A DNA stretch of 8,182 nucleotides, from contig JAFQSI010000340.1 of assembly GCA_017409645.1 (NCBI GenBank), positions 1 through 8,182 on the forward strand, given 5' to 3'. The number at the start of each line of letters is the position of its first letter. Position 1 is the stretch's first letter. Origin of the DNA: Oscillospiraceae bacterium (lineage in GTDB: Bacteria > Bacillota > Clostridia > Oscillospirales > Oscillospiraceae). The notes under the pieces are model-generated. The model made no database searches, was not told where the DNA came from, and saw only the letters and a program-made list of their open reading frames with translations. A program made the translations under genes and the position numbers. Of this stretch, positions 1-5,952 are shown piece by piece.

Positions 1-1529
1 CGGACCATGTCGTCGATGACCTCCTCCAGAGGCTCGATGGTCTTGGCCAGCTCGGTATCGTCGTCCCGCAGGGCCTGGATGGTGGTGGTCAGGATATCCG
101 TGACGGCACCGGTCAGGATATCCAGCTCCTTGACAGCCTTCTCAGAGAAGCTTGCGCCCTCTGCGGCCAGCTTCTCGCCGAGTTCCTCGAGGTTGGTGGC
201 GTAGTCGCCGATACGCTCGAAGGAGGGGATGGTCTGCAGCAGCATATCCAGCTGGCGGTCCTCGCCCTGGTTCTCGACCACCTTACTCAGGCCGATCAGG
301 AACTGGTCGGCGGTGTCGCTGAACTGGTCCAGGGAGGCCTCCTCCTCGGCGATCTTGTCGGAGAGGGCGGGATCATAGGACACCAGCTGGCGGCAGCAGC
401 GCTTGAAGTTGTCCAGAGCCACGCTGCCCATGAAGGCGATGGCCTTGGTGGCCTCGGTCAGGGCGACGGCAGGGGAGATATACAGATTCTCGCTCAGACC
501 GGTCAGCTCGGGATGCAGAGGTGCCTTCTCGGGCTCCTCCTTGACGATGGCCTTGGATAGGGCCACCAGTGCATTGGTGAAGGGGATCAGGGCAACGGCG
601 GTCAGCAGATTGAACACGGTCTGGAAATTGGCGATGCCGCCGGAGTCCACATTGGACAGCCAGAAGGCCTCGCCGAAGACCTTCAGCTTCTGCATGATCA
701 GCATCACGATCAGGAAGACGATGGTGCCGATGGTGTTAAAGGCAATGTGGACCACGCCGGTGCGCTTGGCGTCCTTGCTCGAACCGATGGAGCAGACCAT
801 GGCGGTGGTGACGCAGGTGCCCAGATTGATACCCATGATGACAGGATAGGCCATGGCAAAGGTGATGCCGGAGCCGGGGACCTGGGCCACGGTCTGGAGC
901 ATACCCACCGTGGCAGAGGAACTCTGGACGATGACGGTCAGGATCAGGCCGAAGAGGATGCCGAACATGGGATTGTTCAGGAAGCCGACGAAGGCGGTGA
1001 AGGCGTCGGTGCCGATCAGGGGCTTGACGCCGTCGGTCATCAGATTCAGACCCACGAAGAGGATGCCGAAGCCGATGGCGATATCGCCGATGGCCTTGGT
1101 GTTCTTCTTCTTGATGAACATGATCAGGATGATGCCGATGACCAGGGCGATGGGGGCCAGGGTATCGGTATCAAAGAGCCAGAGCAGCCAGCTGCCGTCG
1201 GACTCGATGGAGCCCAGGCGGATGATCTGAGCGGTGATGGTGGTGCCGATGTTGGCGCCCATGACGATGGACACGGCCTGCCGCAGATTCAGCACGCCTG
1301 CGCCGATCAGGGCCACCGTCAGCACGATGGTCGCGGTGGAGGACTGGATCACGGCGGTGACCAGCGTACCGGTCAGAACGCCCATGAGGACATTGCCGGT
1401 GACTTTTTCCAGCACCCGCTTCAGAGCTGCGCCGGAGCTGTTCTTCAGGCCGTCGCCCATCAGCTCGATGCCGTAGAGGAACATGGCGAGGCCGCCCAGA
1501 AGCTGGACGATGGCAGTTAAGATCTCCAT
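1..1529 (-). CDS. Na+/phosphate cotransporter family protein with C-terminal PhoU-like domain (partial, 3' end outside window)
   Basis: This gene probably encodes a sodium-coupled inorganic phosphate importer of the inner membrane (Na/Pi cotransporter, PF02690-type). I read 509 codons from ATG at 1529-1527; the frame stays open to the left edge, so the C-terminus is missing. The N-terminal half shows the duplicated family signature: QSSTAT at residues 62-67 with GANIGTT at 91-97, then QSSSAT at 202-207 with GINLGTC at 233-239. These duplicated QSS motifs are the known substrate/ion-binding elements of the family. Hydrophobic segments run through about residue 325. From about 345 the sequence becomes soluble and helical and includes ERIGDYATNLEEL (438-450), typical of PhoU-like regions fused to bacterial NptA/YqeW-type transporters. 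The start is fixed by AGGAG at 1538-1542, 8 nt upstream. The gene has its own promoter and appears to begin a transcription unit. The family assignment is secure; the exact substrate is inferred. Confidence 0.93.
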   Translation of the reverse strand, partial: MEILTAIVQLLGGLAMFLYGIELMGDGLKNSSGAALKRVLEKVTGNVLMGVLTGTLVTAVIQSSTATIVLTVALIGAGVLNLRQAVSIVMGANIGTTITAQIIRLGSIESDGSWLLWLFDTDTLAPIALVIGIILIMFIKKKNTKAIGDIAIGFGILFVGLNLMTDGVKPLIGTDAFTAFVGFLNNPMFGILFGLILTVIVQSSSATVGMLQTVAQVPGSGITFAMAYPVIMGINLGTCVTTAMVCSIGSSKDAKRTGVVHIAFNTIGTIVFLIVMLIMQKLKVFGEAFWLSNVDSGGIANFQTVFNLLTAVALIPFTNALVALSKAIVKEEPEKAPLHPELTGLSENLYISPAVALTEATKAIAFMGSVALDNFKRCCRQLVSYDPALSDKIAEEEASLDQFSDTADQFLIGLSKVVENQGEDRQLDMLLQTIPSFERIGDYATNLEELGEKLAAEGASFSEKAVKELDILTGAVTDILTTTIQALRDDDTELAKTIEPLEEVIDDMV

Positions 1530-1537
1530 AAATGTTT

Positions 1538-1542
1538 CTCCT
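1538..1542 (-). promoter_or_regulatory. Ribosome binding site of the Na/Pi transporter gene
   Basis: AGGAG on the minus strand sits 8 nt before the ATG at 1529 and decides the start codon. Confidence 0.8.
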
Positions 1543-1591
1543 AATTTCAGTATGTAGTTGTGTTTCTTTGGGGTAAGTAAAACCCTTGTAT

Positions 1592-1620
1592 ATTATAGGT
1601 AAAACTTTTGTAAAAGTAAA
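1592..1620 (-). promoter_or_regulatory. Sigma-A-type promoter of the Na/Pi transporter gene
   Basis: On the minus strand TTTACT (1615-1620) lies 17 nt upstream of a perfect TATAAT (1592-1597). This places the transcript start near 1585 and leaves a leader of about 55 nt before the ATG. TTTACC and TTTACA hexamers inside the spacer are described as a possible Pho box in the findings. Confidence 0.7.
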
Positions 1621-1636
1621 GACCAAAATATGACAG
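1598..1636 (-). promoter_or_regulatory. Candidate Pho-box-like array of 11-bp-phased hexamers
   Basis: Reading the minus strand downstream, CTGTCA (1631-1636), TGGTCT (1620-1625), TTTACA (1609-1614) and TTTACC (1598-1603) are each separated by exactly 5 nt, and the array ends flush against the TATAAT -10 box. An 11-bp phase of hexamers is the known layout of PhoP/PhoB sites. The two proximal hexamers fit the Bacillus PhoP pattern TT(A/C/T)A(C/T)A fully or nearly. The most distal one matches a PhoB half-site start. Regulation by phosphate is inferred from this pattern and from the downstream phosphate transporter. Confidence 0.4.
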
Positions 1637-1661
1637 CAGTCACCTTTCTCTGACTGCGTAG

Positions 1662-1691
1662 AAAAAGGCACCCCCGGGCAGGGGAGCCTTT
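1662..1691 (-). terminator. Rho-independent terminator of the PAP2-nrdG-dut operon
   Basis: On the minus strand AAAGGC-T-CCCC pairs with GGGG-(GT)-GCCTTT, with one small internal mismatch and a short loop. The stem is followed directly by a run of T (TTTTTC). It begins about 20 bp after the dut stop codon, as expected for an operon terminator. Confidence 0.8.
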
Positions 1692-1710
1692 GACGTATTT
1701 TCCCAAATCC

Positions 1711-2148
1711 TTATTTTCCGGTGGAGCCGAAGCCGCCGGCGCCCCGGACGGTATCGCTGAGATCCTCTGCTTCCACGAATCCGGGTGTAAAAACCGGCGT
1801 GACCAGCAGCTGGGCCACCCGGTCGCCGTGCTGAATGGTCTGGGGCTCGGTGCCGTGGTTGTGCAGGAAGATCATGAATTCGCCCCGGTAGTCGCTGTCC
1901 ACCACGCCGACCTTGTTGGCGGGGGCCAGACCGCGCTTGGTGCCCAGGGAGGACCGGGCGTAGATCAGTCCGGCGCAGCCGACGGGGATCTCCATGGCCA
2001 GGCCCGTGGGGATCTTCTTCGTTTCACCGGGAAGAATGGTGACATCCTCTGCAAGACAGGCGTACAGATCCGCACCGGCAGAAAATTTTGTGCCGTAGGT
2101 GGGCAGCTTTGCGTTTTCCCGGAGCTTTTTGACCTTGATCTTGTCCAT
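1711..2148 (-). CDS. dut: dUTP diphosphatase (dUTPase), trimeric type
   Basis: Dut hydrolyses dUTP to dUMP and pyrophosphate in the cytosol, keeping uracil out of DNA and supplying dUMP for dTMP synthesis. All five motifs of the homotrimeric dUTPase family are visible in order: SAGADLYA (I), ARSSLGTKRGL (II), GVVDSDYRGE with the catalytic Asp (III), GDRVAQLLV (IV) and the glycine-rich RGAGGFGSTG tail (V). Length is 145 residues, usual for the family. Two starts are possible: GTG at 2151-2149 and ATG at 2148-2146. I prefer the ATG because AGGGGG (about 2157-2162) is 8 nt from it and only 5 nt from the GTG, and because the ATG overlaps the nrdG stop as TGATG, a common arrangement for translational coupling. 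It is the last gene of the PAP2-nrdG-dut operon and is followed by a terminator. Confidence 0.96.
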   Translation of the reverse strand: MDKIKVKKLRENAKLPTYGTKFSAGADLYACLAEDVTILPGETKKIPTGLAMEIPVGCAGLIYARSSLGTKRGLAPANKVGVVDSDYRGEFMIFLHNHGTEPQTIQHGDRVAQLLVTPVFTPGFVEAEDLSDTVRGAGGFGSTGK

Positions 2149-2696
2149 CACTTCAACCCCCTTCCGTCACCCTGCCAGTCCTCCCAGAGGACCACCGTGC
2201 CGCTTTTCAGGGAAGCGGGCACATCGATGAGGCGCTGGTTGGCGCTTCCCCGGAAGCGCAGGGTCAGATTTCTCTGTGCCTGGATGAAGGGGCCATCCAC
2301 CAGCACATCGAGATAGCTCAGGTATTCCCGGGTGACGGCGGGGTCCCCCAGCCGTCCGGACAGGATGTCCCGGTCAAAGAGATAGCCGGAGAAGGCCCAG
2401 ATGCTCTTTTCCGGATATTTGGCCTTCACCTGCCGCAGCAGCTCCACAATGGCCGGTTGGTTCTGGGGCTCGAAGGGCTCGCCGCCCAGCAGGGTCAGAC
2501 CCTTCACAAAGGAAGGGGAGAGGTCCTCCAGGATCCGGTCGATGACTGCCTGGTCAAAGGGCTGGCCGAAGTCAAAATCCCAGGCCTCGGAATTGAAGCA
2601 GCCGGGGCAGCGGTGGGTGCAGCCGGAGACGAACAGGCTCACCCGGACGCCGGGACCGTTGGCGATGTCCCGGGGCTTGATGGTCGCGTAATTCAT
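2148..2696 (-). CDS. nrdG: Anaerobic ribonucleoside-triphosphate reductase activating protein (radical SAM)
   Basis: NrdG uses a [4Fe-4S] cluster and S-adenosylmethionine to place a glycyl radical on the anaerobic ribonucleotide reductase NrdD, allowing dNTP synthesis without oxygen. The 182-residue protein has the radical SAM cluster motif C26-x3-C30-x2-C33 (CTHRCPGC), preceded by NGPGVRVSLFVSG. GGEP at residues 71-74 is the SAM amino-group-binding motif of the family. The size is slightly above the usual 150-175 for NrdG. ATG at 2696 has GGAGG at 2704-2708, 7 nt upstream. It lies 27 bp after the PAP2 gene and overlaps dut. Its partner nrdD is not adjacent, although the two genes are usually side by side. 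Other small class III activases look alike, so the NrdG name is likely but not absolute. Confidence 0.9.
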   Translation of the reverse strand: MNYATIKPRDIANGPGVRVSLFVSGCTHRCPGCFNSEAWDFDFGQPFDQAVIDRILEDLSPSFVKGLTLLGGEPFEPQNQPAIVELLRQVKAKYPEKSIWAFSGYLFDRDILSGRLGDPAVTREYLSYLDVLVDGPFIQAQRNLTLRFRGSANQRLIDVPASLKSGTVVLWEDWQGDGRGLK

Positions 2697-2723
2697 AGTG
2701 GTTCCTCCAGAGTATGGTCGACG

Positions 2724-3632
2724 TTACTTCCGGCCCAATTTGGACAGCCGGGGGAAGGCCAGGGGCCAGGCGATGCCCGCTGCCAGCACCAGGACGAAAT
2801 ACCGGATGCCCCGGGCCAGCATATGGCCGCCGAAGATGGCGTCCAGGGGTGCCTTCAGGCCCTCCTTGACCGCCAGGGCGATGACAAGACCCACCGCGAC
2901 CTTGATCAGCTGGACGTACCAGACGGCCTCTGTGGGGAAGTTCAGCTTCTTGTCGGCGTGGTAGACGCAGATCATGCCCAGCAGCGCGCCCAGGAGGGTG
3001 TAGCTGTTCTTCACGGCCTCGGCCAGATTCCCGGCTTCCACATCGGCGGGGAAGGGGAACAGCTCCATATAGCCCACGAAGGCCGCAGCCAGTGCCAGCA
3101 TCCCCAGCAGCAGCTTACCCAGGTGCTTTCCGTCCTCTTTATAGATGACGGGCCGCAGCACGATCAGGAAGAACAGGGAGATGGCGCTGCCCACCAGCAC
3201 GTCGGCGGGGGTGTGGACGCCCAGATACAGCCGCGTCAGGGGGATCAGCACGCAAAGGGCGATGCTGACGGTGCGCACCCAGATGTTCCGGCTCTCGGTG
3301 GCGATGACGCCGTAGGTGCCCACGGAGTTGGTGGAATGGCCGGACGGGAAGGAGTAGCCGGTGGCTTCGGCACGGGCGGCCTCCACGATGGTGAAGTTCG
3401 GGTCACGGACCCAGGGCCGGGGGACCCGGCAGGTGATCTTCAGGAACTGGTTGACCAGGGTGCCCAGAAAGCACACGCTCAGCAGATAGTATCCCCGGCG
3501 CTTGTCCACGCACCAGAGCGTCACCAGCGCGGCCACAAGAAACACCGTCTCGCCGCCCAGCTCCGTCAGCACGGAGACGACGGCGTCCAGCCAGGGCATC
3601 CGCAGATCCTCCAGCAAATACAGGAAATCCAT
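2724..3632 (-). CDS. PAP2-superfamily membrane phosphatase
   Basis: This is an integral membrane phosphatase of the type-2 phosphatidic acid phosphatase family; members dephosphorylate lipid phosphates such as phosphatidate, phosphatidylglycerophosphate or undecaprenyl pyrophosphate. The three-part catalytic signature is complete: K65-x6-R72-P73 (KITCRVPRP), PSGH at 96-99 with the conserved His99, and R134-x5-H140-x3-D144 (TRLYLGVHTPAD). At 302 residues it is longer than the minimal PAP2 core. An extra C-terminal membrane region of about 110 residues follows after a charged loop near residues 195-210, giving roughly seven or eight hydrophobic segments in all. ATG at 3632 has GGAGGT at 3638-3643, 5 nt upstream. 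It is the first gene of the operon with nrdG and dut. The exact substrate cannot be read from sequence; a role in undecaprenyl-PP recycling is possible. Confidence 0.92.
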   Translation of the reverse strand: MDFLYLLEDLRMPWLDAVVSVLTELGGETVFLVAALVTLWCVDKRRGYYLLSVCFLGTLVNQFLKITCRVPRPWVRDPNFTIVEAARAEATGYSFPSGHSTNSVGTYGVIATESRNIWVRTVSIALCVLIPLTRLYLGVHTPADVLVGSAISLFFLIVLRPVIYKEDGKHLGKLLLGMLALAAAFVGYMELFPFPADVEAGNLAEAVKNSYTLLGALLGMICVYHADKKLNFPTEAVWYVQLIKVAVGLVIALAVKEGLKAPLDAIFGGHMLARGIRYFVLVLAAGIAWPLAFPRLSKLGRK

Positions 3633-3664
3633 GTGTTACCTCCAGTTTGGTTTAGATTGAATCA

Positions 3665-3692
3665 ATTATACCAGACCTGCGCAAAATGTCCA
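3665..3692 (-). promoter_or_regulatory. Promoter of the PAP2-nrdG-dut operon
   Basis: On the minus strand TGGACA (3687-3692) lies 16 nt upstream of TATAAT (3665-3670). The -10 box is extended (TGG directly before TATAAT). It is followed by an 11-bp palindrome, ATTGA-A-TCAAT (3656-3666), near the expected transcript start, and by the PAP2 ribosome binding site. Confidence 0.7.
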
Positions 3693-3721
3693 TTAGGAGT
3701 GTAAACAATCTTTGACTGCCC

Positions 3722-3750
3722 TTGCCTTTTTCTTCCGTGGGATTTATAAT
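3722..3750 (+). promoter_or_regulatory. Promoter of the TIGR04255-YugP operon
   Basis: TTGCCT (3722-3727), a 17-nt spacer and a perfect TATAAT (3745-3750) lie just upstream of the ribosome binding site GAAAGGA (about 3766-3772) and the ATG at 3781. The leader is short, about 25 nt. This promoter is divergent from that of the PAP2 operon. Confidence 0.7.
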
Positions 3751-3780
3751 AAGAAAAAGAATTTGGAAAGGATTGATCCC

Positions 3781-4563
3781 ATGTTTTCCACCGAACCGCG
3801 TGTGACATACCGCAAAAATCAGCTGGGCGAGGTCATCTGTCAGCTTCGCTTTCCGGAGATCCTGGCGATCTCGGCCAAGCCCCCCGTGGATTTCCAGGAG
3901 GCCATCCGTTCGGAGTTTCCCCAGTTCAGCTCCCGGATGGAGTCCGGGGCCCCGAAACTCACCGGCGTGCCCGGTAATCTGCAGCTGCAGAACCAGCCTG
4001 CGTCCATCAACTATCAGTTCGTCTCCGCCGACGGGGTCTGGCGGGTGAACCTGACTGCAAAATTCGTCTCCCTGGCCTGCTCCCGCTACAGCAGCTGGGA
4101 GGAGTTCGCCGCGAAGCTCGATAAGCCCCTGGCGGCCTTCATTCAGGTTTACCGGCCTGCTTATTTTGAGCGCATCGGCCTGCGGTATGTGAATTTCATC
4201 TCCCGCAGGGCATTGCAGCTGGAGAACACCCCCTTCCGGGAGCTGATCGCGGAAAAGTATCTGGGCGTCATGGCCGACGAGCAGGTCCTGGAAGCCAATG
4301 TGGGCCGCTCGGGCGTGGATGCGGAGCTGGCCCTGCGGGGCGGCTGCCGGGTGAAGCTCCACGCCGGACCCGGCCAGGTACGCCGGGGCGGCAAATCCGA
4401 CGGCGAGGTGAAATTCATCTTCGACCAGGACCTGTACATGCCCGGCAAGGTGGCCCCCAATCTGTCCGCCCCCGCGCTGCAGACCCTCCACGCCCATGCC
4501 TGGAGCATCTTCCGGGACGCCATCACCGACGACCTCCATGACGCCATGGAGCCCATCGAATAA
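3781..4563 (+). CDS. TIGR04255-family protein of unknown function
   Basis: The 260-residue product resembles the sporadically distributed TIGR04255 family, whose role is not established to my knowledge. Features that led to this call are an N-terminal segment QLGEVICQLRFPEILAI (residues 14-30), the central FERIGLRYVNFI (129-140), the FIFDQDLY strand (212-219) and a C-terminal helix with WSIFRDAITDDLHDAM (241-256). No signal peptide or membrane segment is visible, so it is probably cytosolic. An in-frame TTG exists at 3712, but it lies upstream of the promoter -10 box. ATG at 3781 is preceded 8 nt upstream by AAAGGA and is the start I chose. The stop codon at 4561-4563 overlaps the ribosome binding site of the next gene, so the two genes are very likely co-transcribed and coupled. 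Base composition matches the GC-rich neighbours. Confidence 0.75.
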   Translation: MFSTEPRVTYRKNQLGEVICQLRFPEILAISAKPPVDFQEAIRSEFPQFSSRMESGAPKLTGVPGNLQLQNQPASINYQFVSADGVWRVNLTAKFVSLACSRYSSWEEFAAKLDKPLAAFIQVYRPAYFERIGLRYVNFISRRALQLENTPFRELIAEKYLGVMADEQVLEANVGRSGVDAELALRGGCRVKLHAGPGQVRRGGKSDGEVKFIFDQDLYMPGKVAPNLSAPALQTLHAHAWSIFRDAITDDLHDAMEPIE

Positions 4564-4573
4564 GGAGAAAGAT

Positions 4574-5299
4574 ATGCCCTACTACTACAGCCCCTATTAT
4601 TCCTACAATTCCTCCGGCCTGCTGCTGGTGCTTGTCTGCGCCATCTTTGCCATGTGGGCCAGCCACAATGTCAATTCGACCTTCAAAAAGTACGCCAAGC
4701 AGTTCTCACGCCGACGGATCACCGGCGCCCAGGCGGCCCAGCGTGTGCTGAGCGCCAACGGCGTCCACGGCGTCCGGATCGAGCGGGTCAGCGGCAATCT
4801 GACGGACCATTTCGATCCCCGGACCAATGTGATCCGCCTCAGTGACAGCGTCTATGACTCCACCTCCACCGCCTCCATCGGCGTCGCCTGCCACGAGGCG
4901 GGCCATGCGGTCCAGTACGCCCAGGGTTACGCACCCATCAAGCTCCGGGCCGCGGTCATCCCCCTGACCAATTTCGGCACCAAGATCGCCTGGCCCCTGA
5001 TGCTGCTGGGCGTGCTGCTGTCCTCCATGAGCTACGCCTTCTACAATCTGGTGTATGTGGGCATCGCCTGCTTTTCTCTGTCCCTGGTGTTCCAGCTGAT
5101 CACGCTCCCCGTGGAGTTCAACGCCAGCCGCCGGGCGGTTGCCGCCATCGAGCAGGGCGGTATCCTCTATGAGGACGAGCTGGAGGGTGCAAAAAAGACC
5201 CTCCGGGCAGCCGCCCTGACCTACGTGGCCGCAGCTGCAACTTCTCTGGCCCAGCTCCTGAGACTGCTTGCCATCTACGGCAGACGAAGAAGAGATTAA
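4574..5299 (+). CDS. yugP: YugP-like membrane zinc metallopeptidase
   Basis: This 241-residue protein belongs to the neutral zinc metallopeptidase family typified by Bacillus YugP (PF04298). The zinc-binding and catalytic motif HEAGH is at residues 107-111, inside ACHEAGHAVQYAQGY. The likely third zinc ligand is E181 in LPVEFNASRRA, a segment conserved in the family. An N-terminal transmembrane segment spans about residues 14-30, two more lie at about 140-177, and a hydrophobic C-terminal stretch covers 212-235 before a basic RRRR tail. The N-terminus is tyrosine-rich (YYYSPYYSY), as often seen in this family. Start ATG 4574 has AAGGAG (4562-4567) 6 nt upstream, overlapping the stop of the preceding gene. 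Length is close to the usual 225-235. The physiological substrate is not known; a membrane-protein quality-control role is only a guess. Confidence 0.92.
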   Translation: MPYYYSPYYSYNSSGLLLVLVCAIFAMWASHNVNSTFKKYAKQFSRRRITGAQAAQRVLSANGVHGVRIERVSGNLTDHFDPRTNVIRLSDSVYDSTSTASIGVACHEAGHAVQYAQGYAPIKLRAAVIPLTNFGTKIAWPLMLLGVLLSSMSYAFYNLVYVGIACFSLSLVFQLITLPVEFNASRRAVAAIEQGGILYEDELEGAKKTLRAAALTYVAAAATSLAQLLRLLAIYGRRRRD

Positions 5300-5304
5300 A
5301 CAAA

Positions 5305-5335
5305 AATGCGATGCAGAACGAACCTGCATCGCATT
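5305..5335. terminator. Bidirectional terminator between convergent operons
   Basis: A perfect 12-bp inverted repeat (AATGCGATGCAG / CTGCATCGCATT) with a 7-nt loop starts 5 bp after the yugP stop. On the minus strand the stem is followed by TTTTTGTTT, a good U-tract, which serves the operon entering from the right. On the plus strand the tail is the weaker TTCTTTGTGG. Confidence 0.85.
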
Positions 5336-5374
5336 CTTTGTGGAATGACATTAAGTGTAATACAAGTTATAGCT

Positions 5375-5950
5375 CTATCGGGTACTGGTAGGAATATGCA
5401 ATCCACGAATGTATTCATTTGAATTAATGTCCATAAATTCTTTTTTGTCAATTAGTTTGTTCTGAATACCGTATTCAATTAGATGGCTAAAACTGCAGAC
5501 GGTATTTTGCGAGCAGGACCAATGATAAAAATTCCAAAGATAGCTTTGAGTGGAATATGAGATGCACGTTCGGCGAATGAAGTAATCTAGAATCAATATA
5601 TCCTTTTTGGAGAGATACCTGCATTTTCGTAGGTAGCAAATGTAAGATAAATACGAAAGAAAGCTATCCACACGTGGTTCGATATCACTTCCGTGAAATT
5701 CAGGACTATACCAAAATTGATCATAGTCAATCATGAATAGTATTTCTTTGAAATCATCGGTAAAACGGATTTTTTCAATGCATTTATCAAGAAATTCTAC
5801 ACGACGTACTCTATTGGAATTGATCCATTGTTTTAGTGCAAATCCGCCACCAATTACGGCGAATAATAGTGAAATAAAGGTTAGTATGTTATCGATGTTC
5901 CAGGACTCTGCTGATAAAAAAACCTCTGATAGTTTCTTGATAAAAACCAT
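5375..5950 (-). CDS. AT-rich orphan: single-TM protein of unknown function
   Basis: I do not recognise a named function for this 191-residue protein. It has a short N-terminal segment, one clear transmembrane helix (about residues 20-42, with FISLLFAVIGGGFAL at 25-39), then a basic flank (R47, R49, R50) and a soluble helical domain rich in aromatic residues. That domain holds DQFWYSPEFHGS (77-88), VDSFLSYLSYICYL (94-107) and YLWNFYHWS (137-145). The charge pattern suggests a cytosolic C-terminal domain. The overall pattern recalls a scattered family of small uncharacterised membrane proteins, from memory only. ATG at 5950 has GGAG at 5959-5962, 8 nt upstream, lying within the last codons of mnmA; the mnmA stop is only 2 bp before the ATG. 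Three 60-base blocks I counted have about 25%, 43% and 37% GC, against about 70% in a block of adjacent mnmA. The gene is therefore probably acquired, yet it sits inside the operon before its terminator. Confidence 0.8.
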   Translation of the reverse strand: MVFIKKLSEVFLSAESWNIDNILTFISLLFAVIGGGFALKQWINSNRVRRVEFLDKCIEKIRFTDDFKEILFMIDYDQFWYSPEFHGSDIEPRVDSFLSYLSYICYLRKCRYLSKKDILILDYFIRRTCISYSTQSYLWNFYHWSCSQNTVCSFSHLIEYGIQNKLIDKKEFMDINSNEYIRGLHIPTSTR

Positions 5951-5952
5951 AA

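Noticed and set aside
747..1520. Plus-strand open frame rich in Asp, Gly and His opposite the Na/Pi transporter
   Set aside because: It is an antisense reading of transporter membrane-helix codons, with no independent start signals.
2457..3704. Long plus-strand open frame (415 codons) opposite PAP2 and nrdG
   Set aside because: It is antisense to two genes with complete catalytic motifs, is rich in Gly/Asp/Gln/His as expected for GC-rich shadow frames, and has no family motif.
3712..3717. TTGACT as -35 box for the TIGR04255 promoter
   Set aside because: It lies 27 nt from the TATAAT, too far; TTGCCT at 3722-3727 has the proper 17-nt spacing.
3712..3780. N-terminal extension of the TIGR04255 protein from a TTG start
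   Set aside because: The extension overlaps and precedes the promoter -10 box at 3745-3750, and the ATG at 3781 has the ribosome binding site.
3652..4539. Minus-strand open frame (295 codons) opposite the TIGR04255 gene
   Set aside because: The plus strand has a promoter, ribosome binding site and family motifs; the minus frame is a low-complexity shadow.
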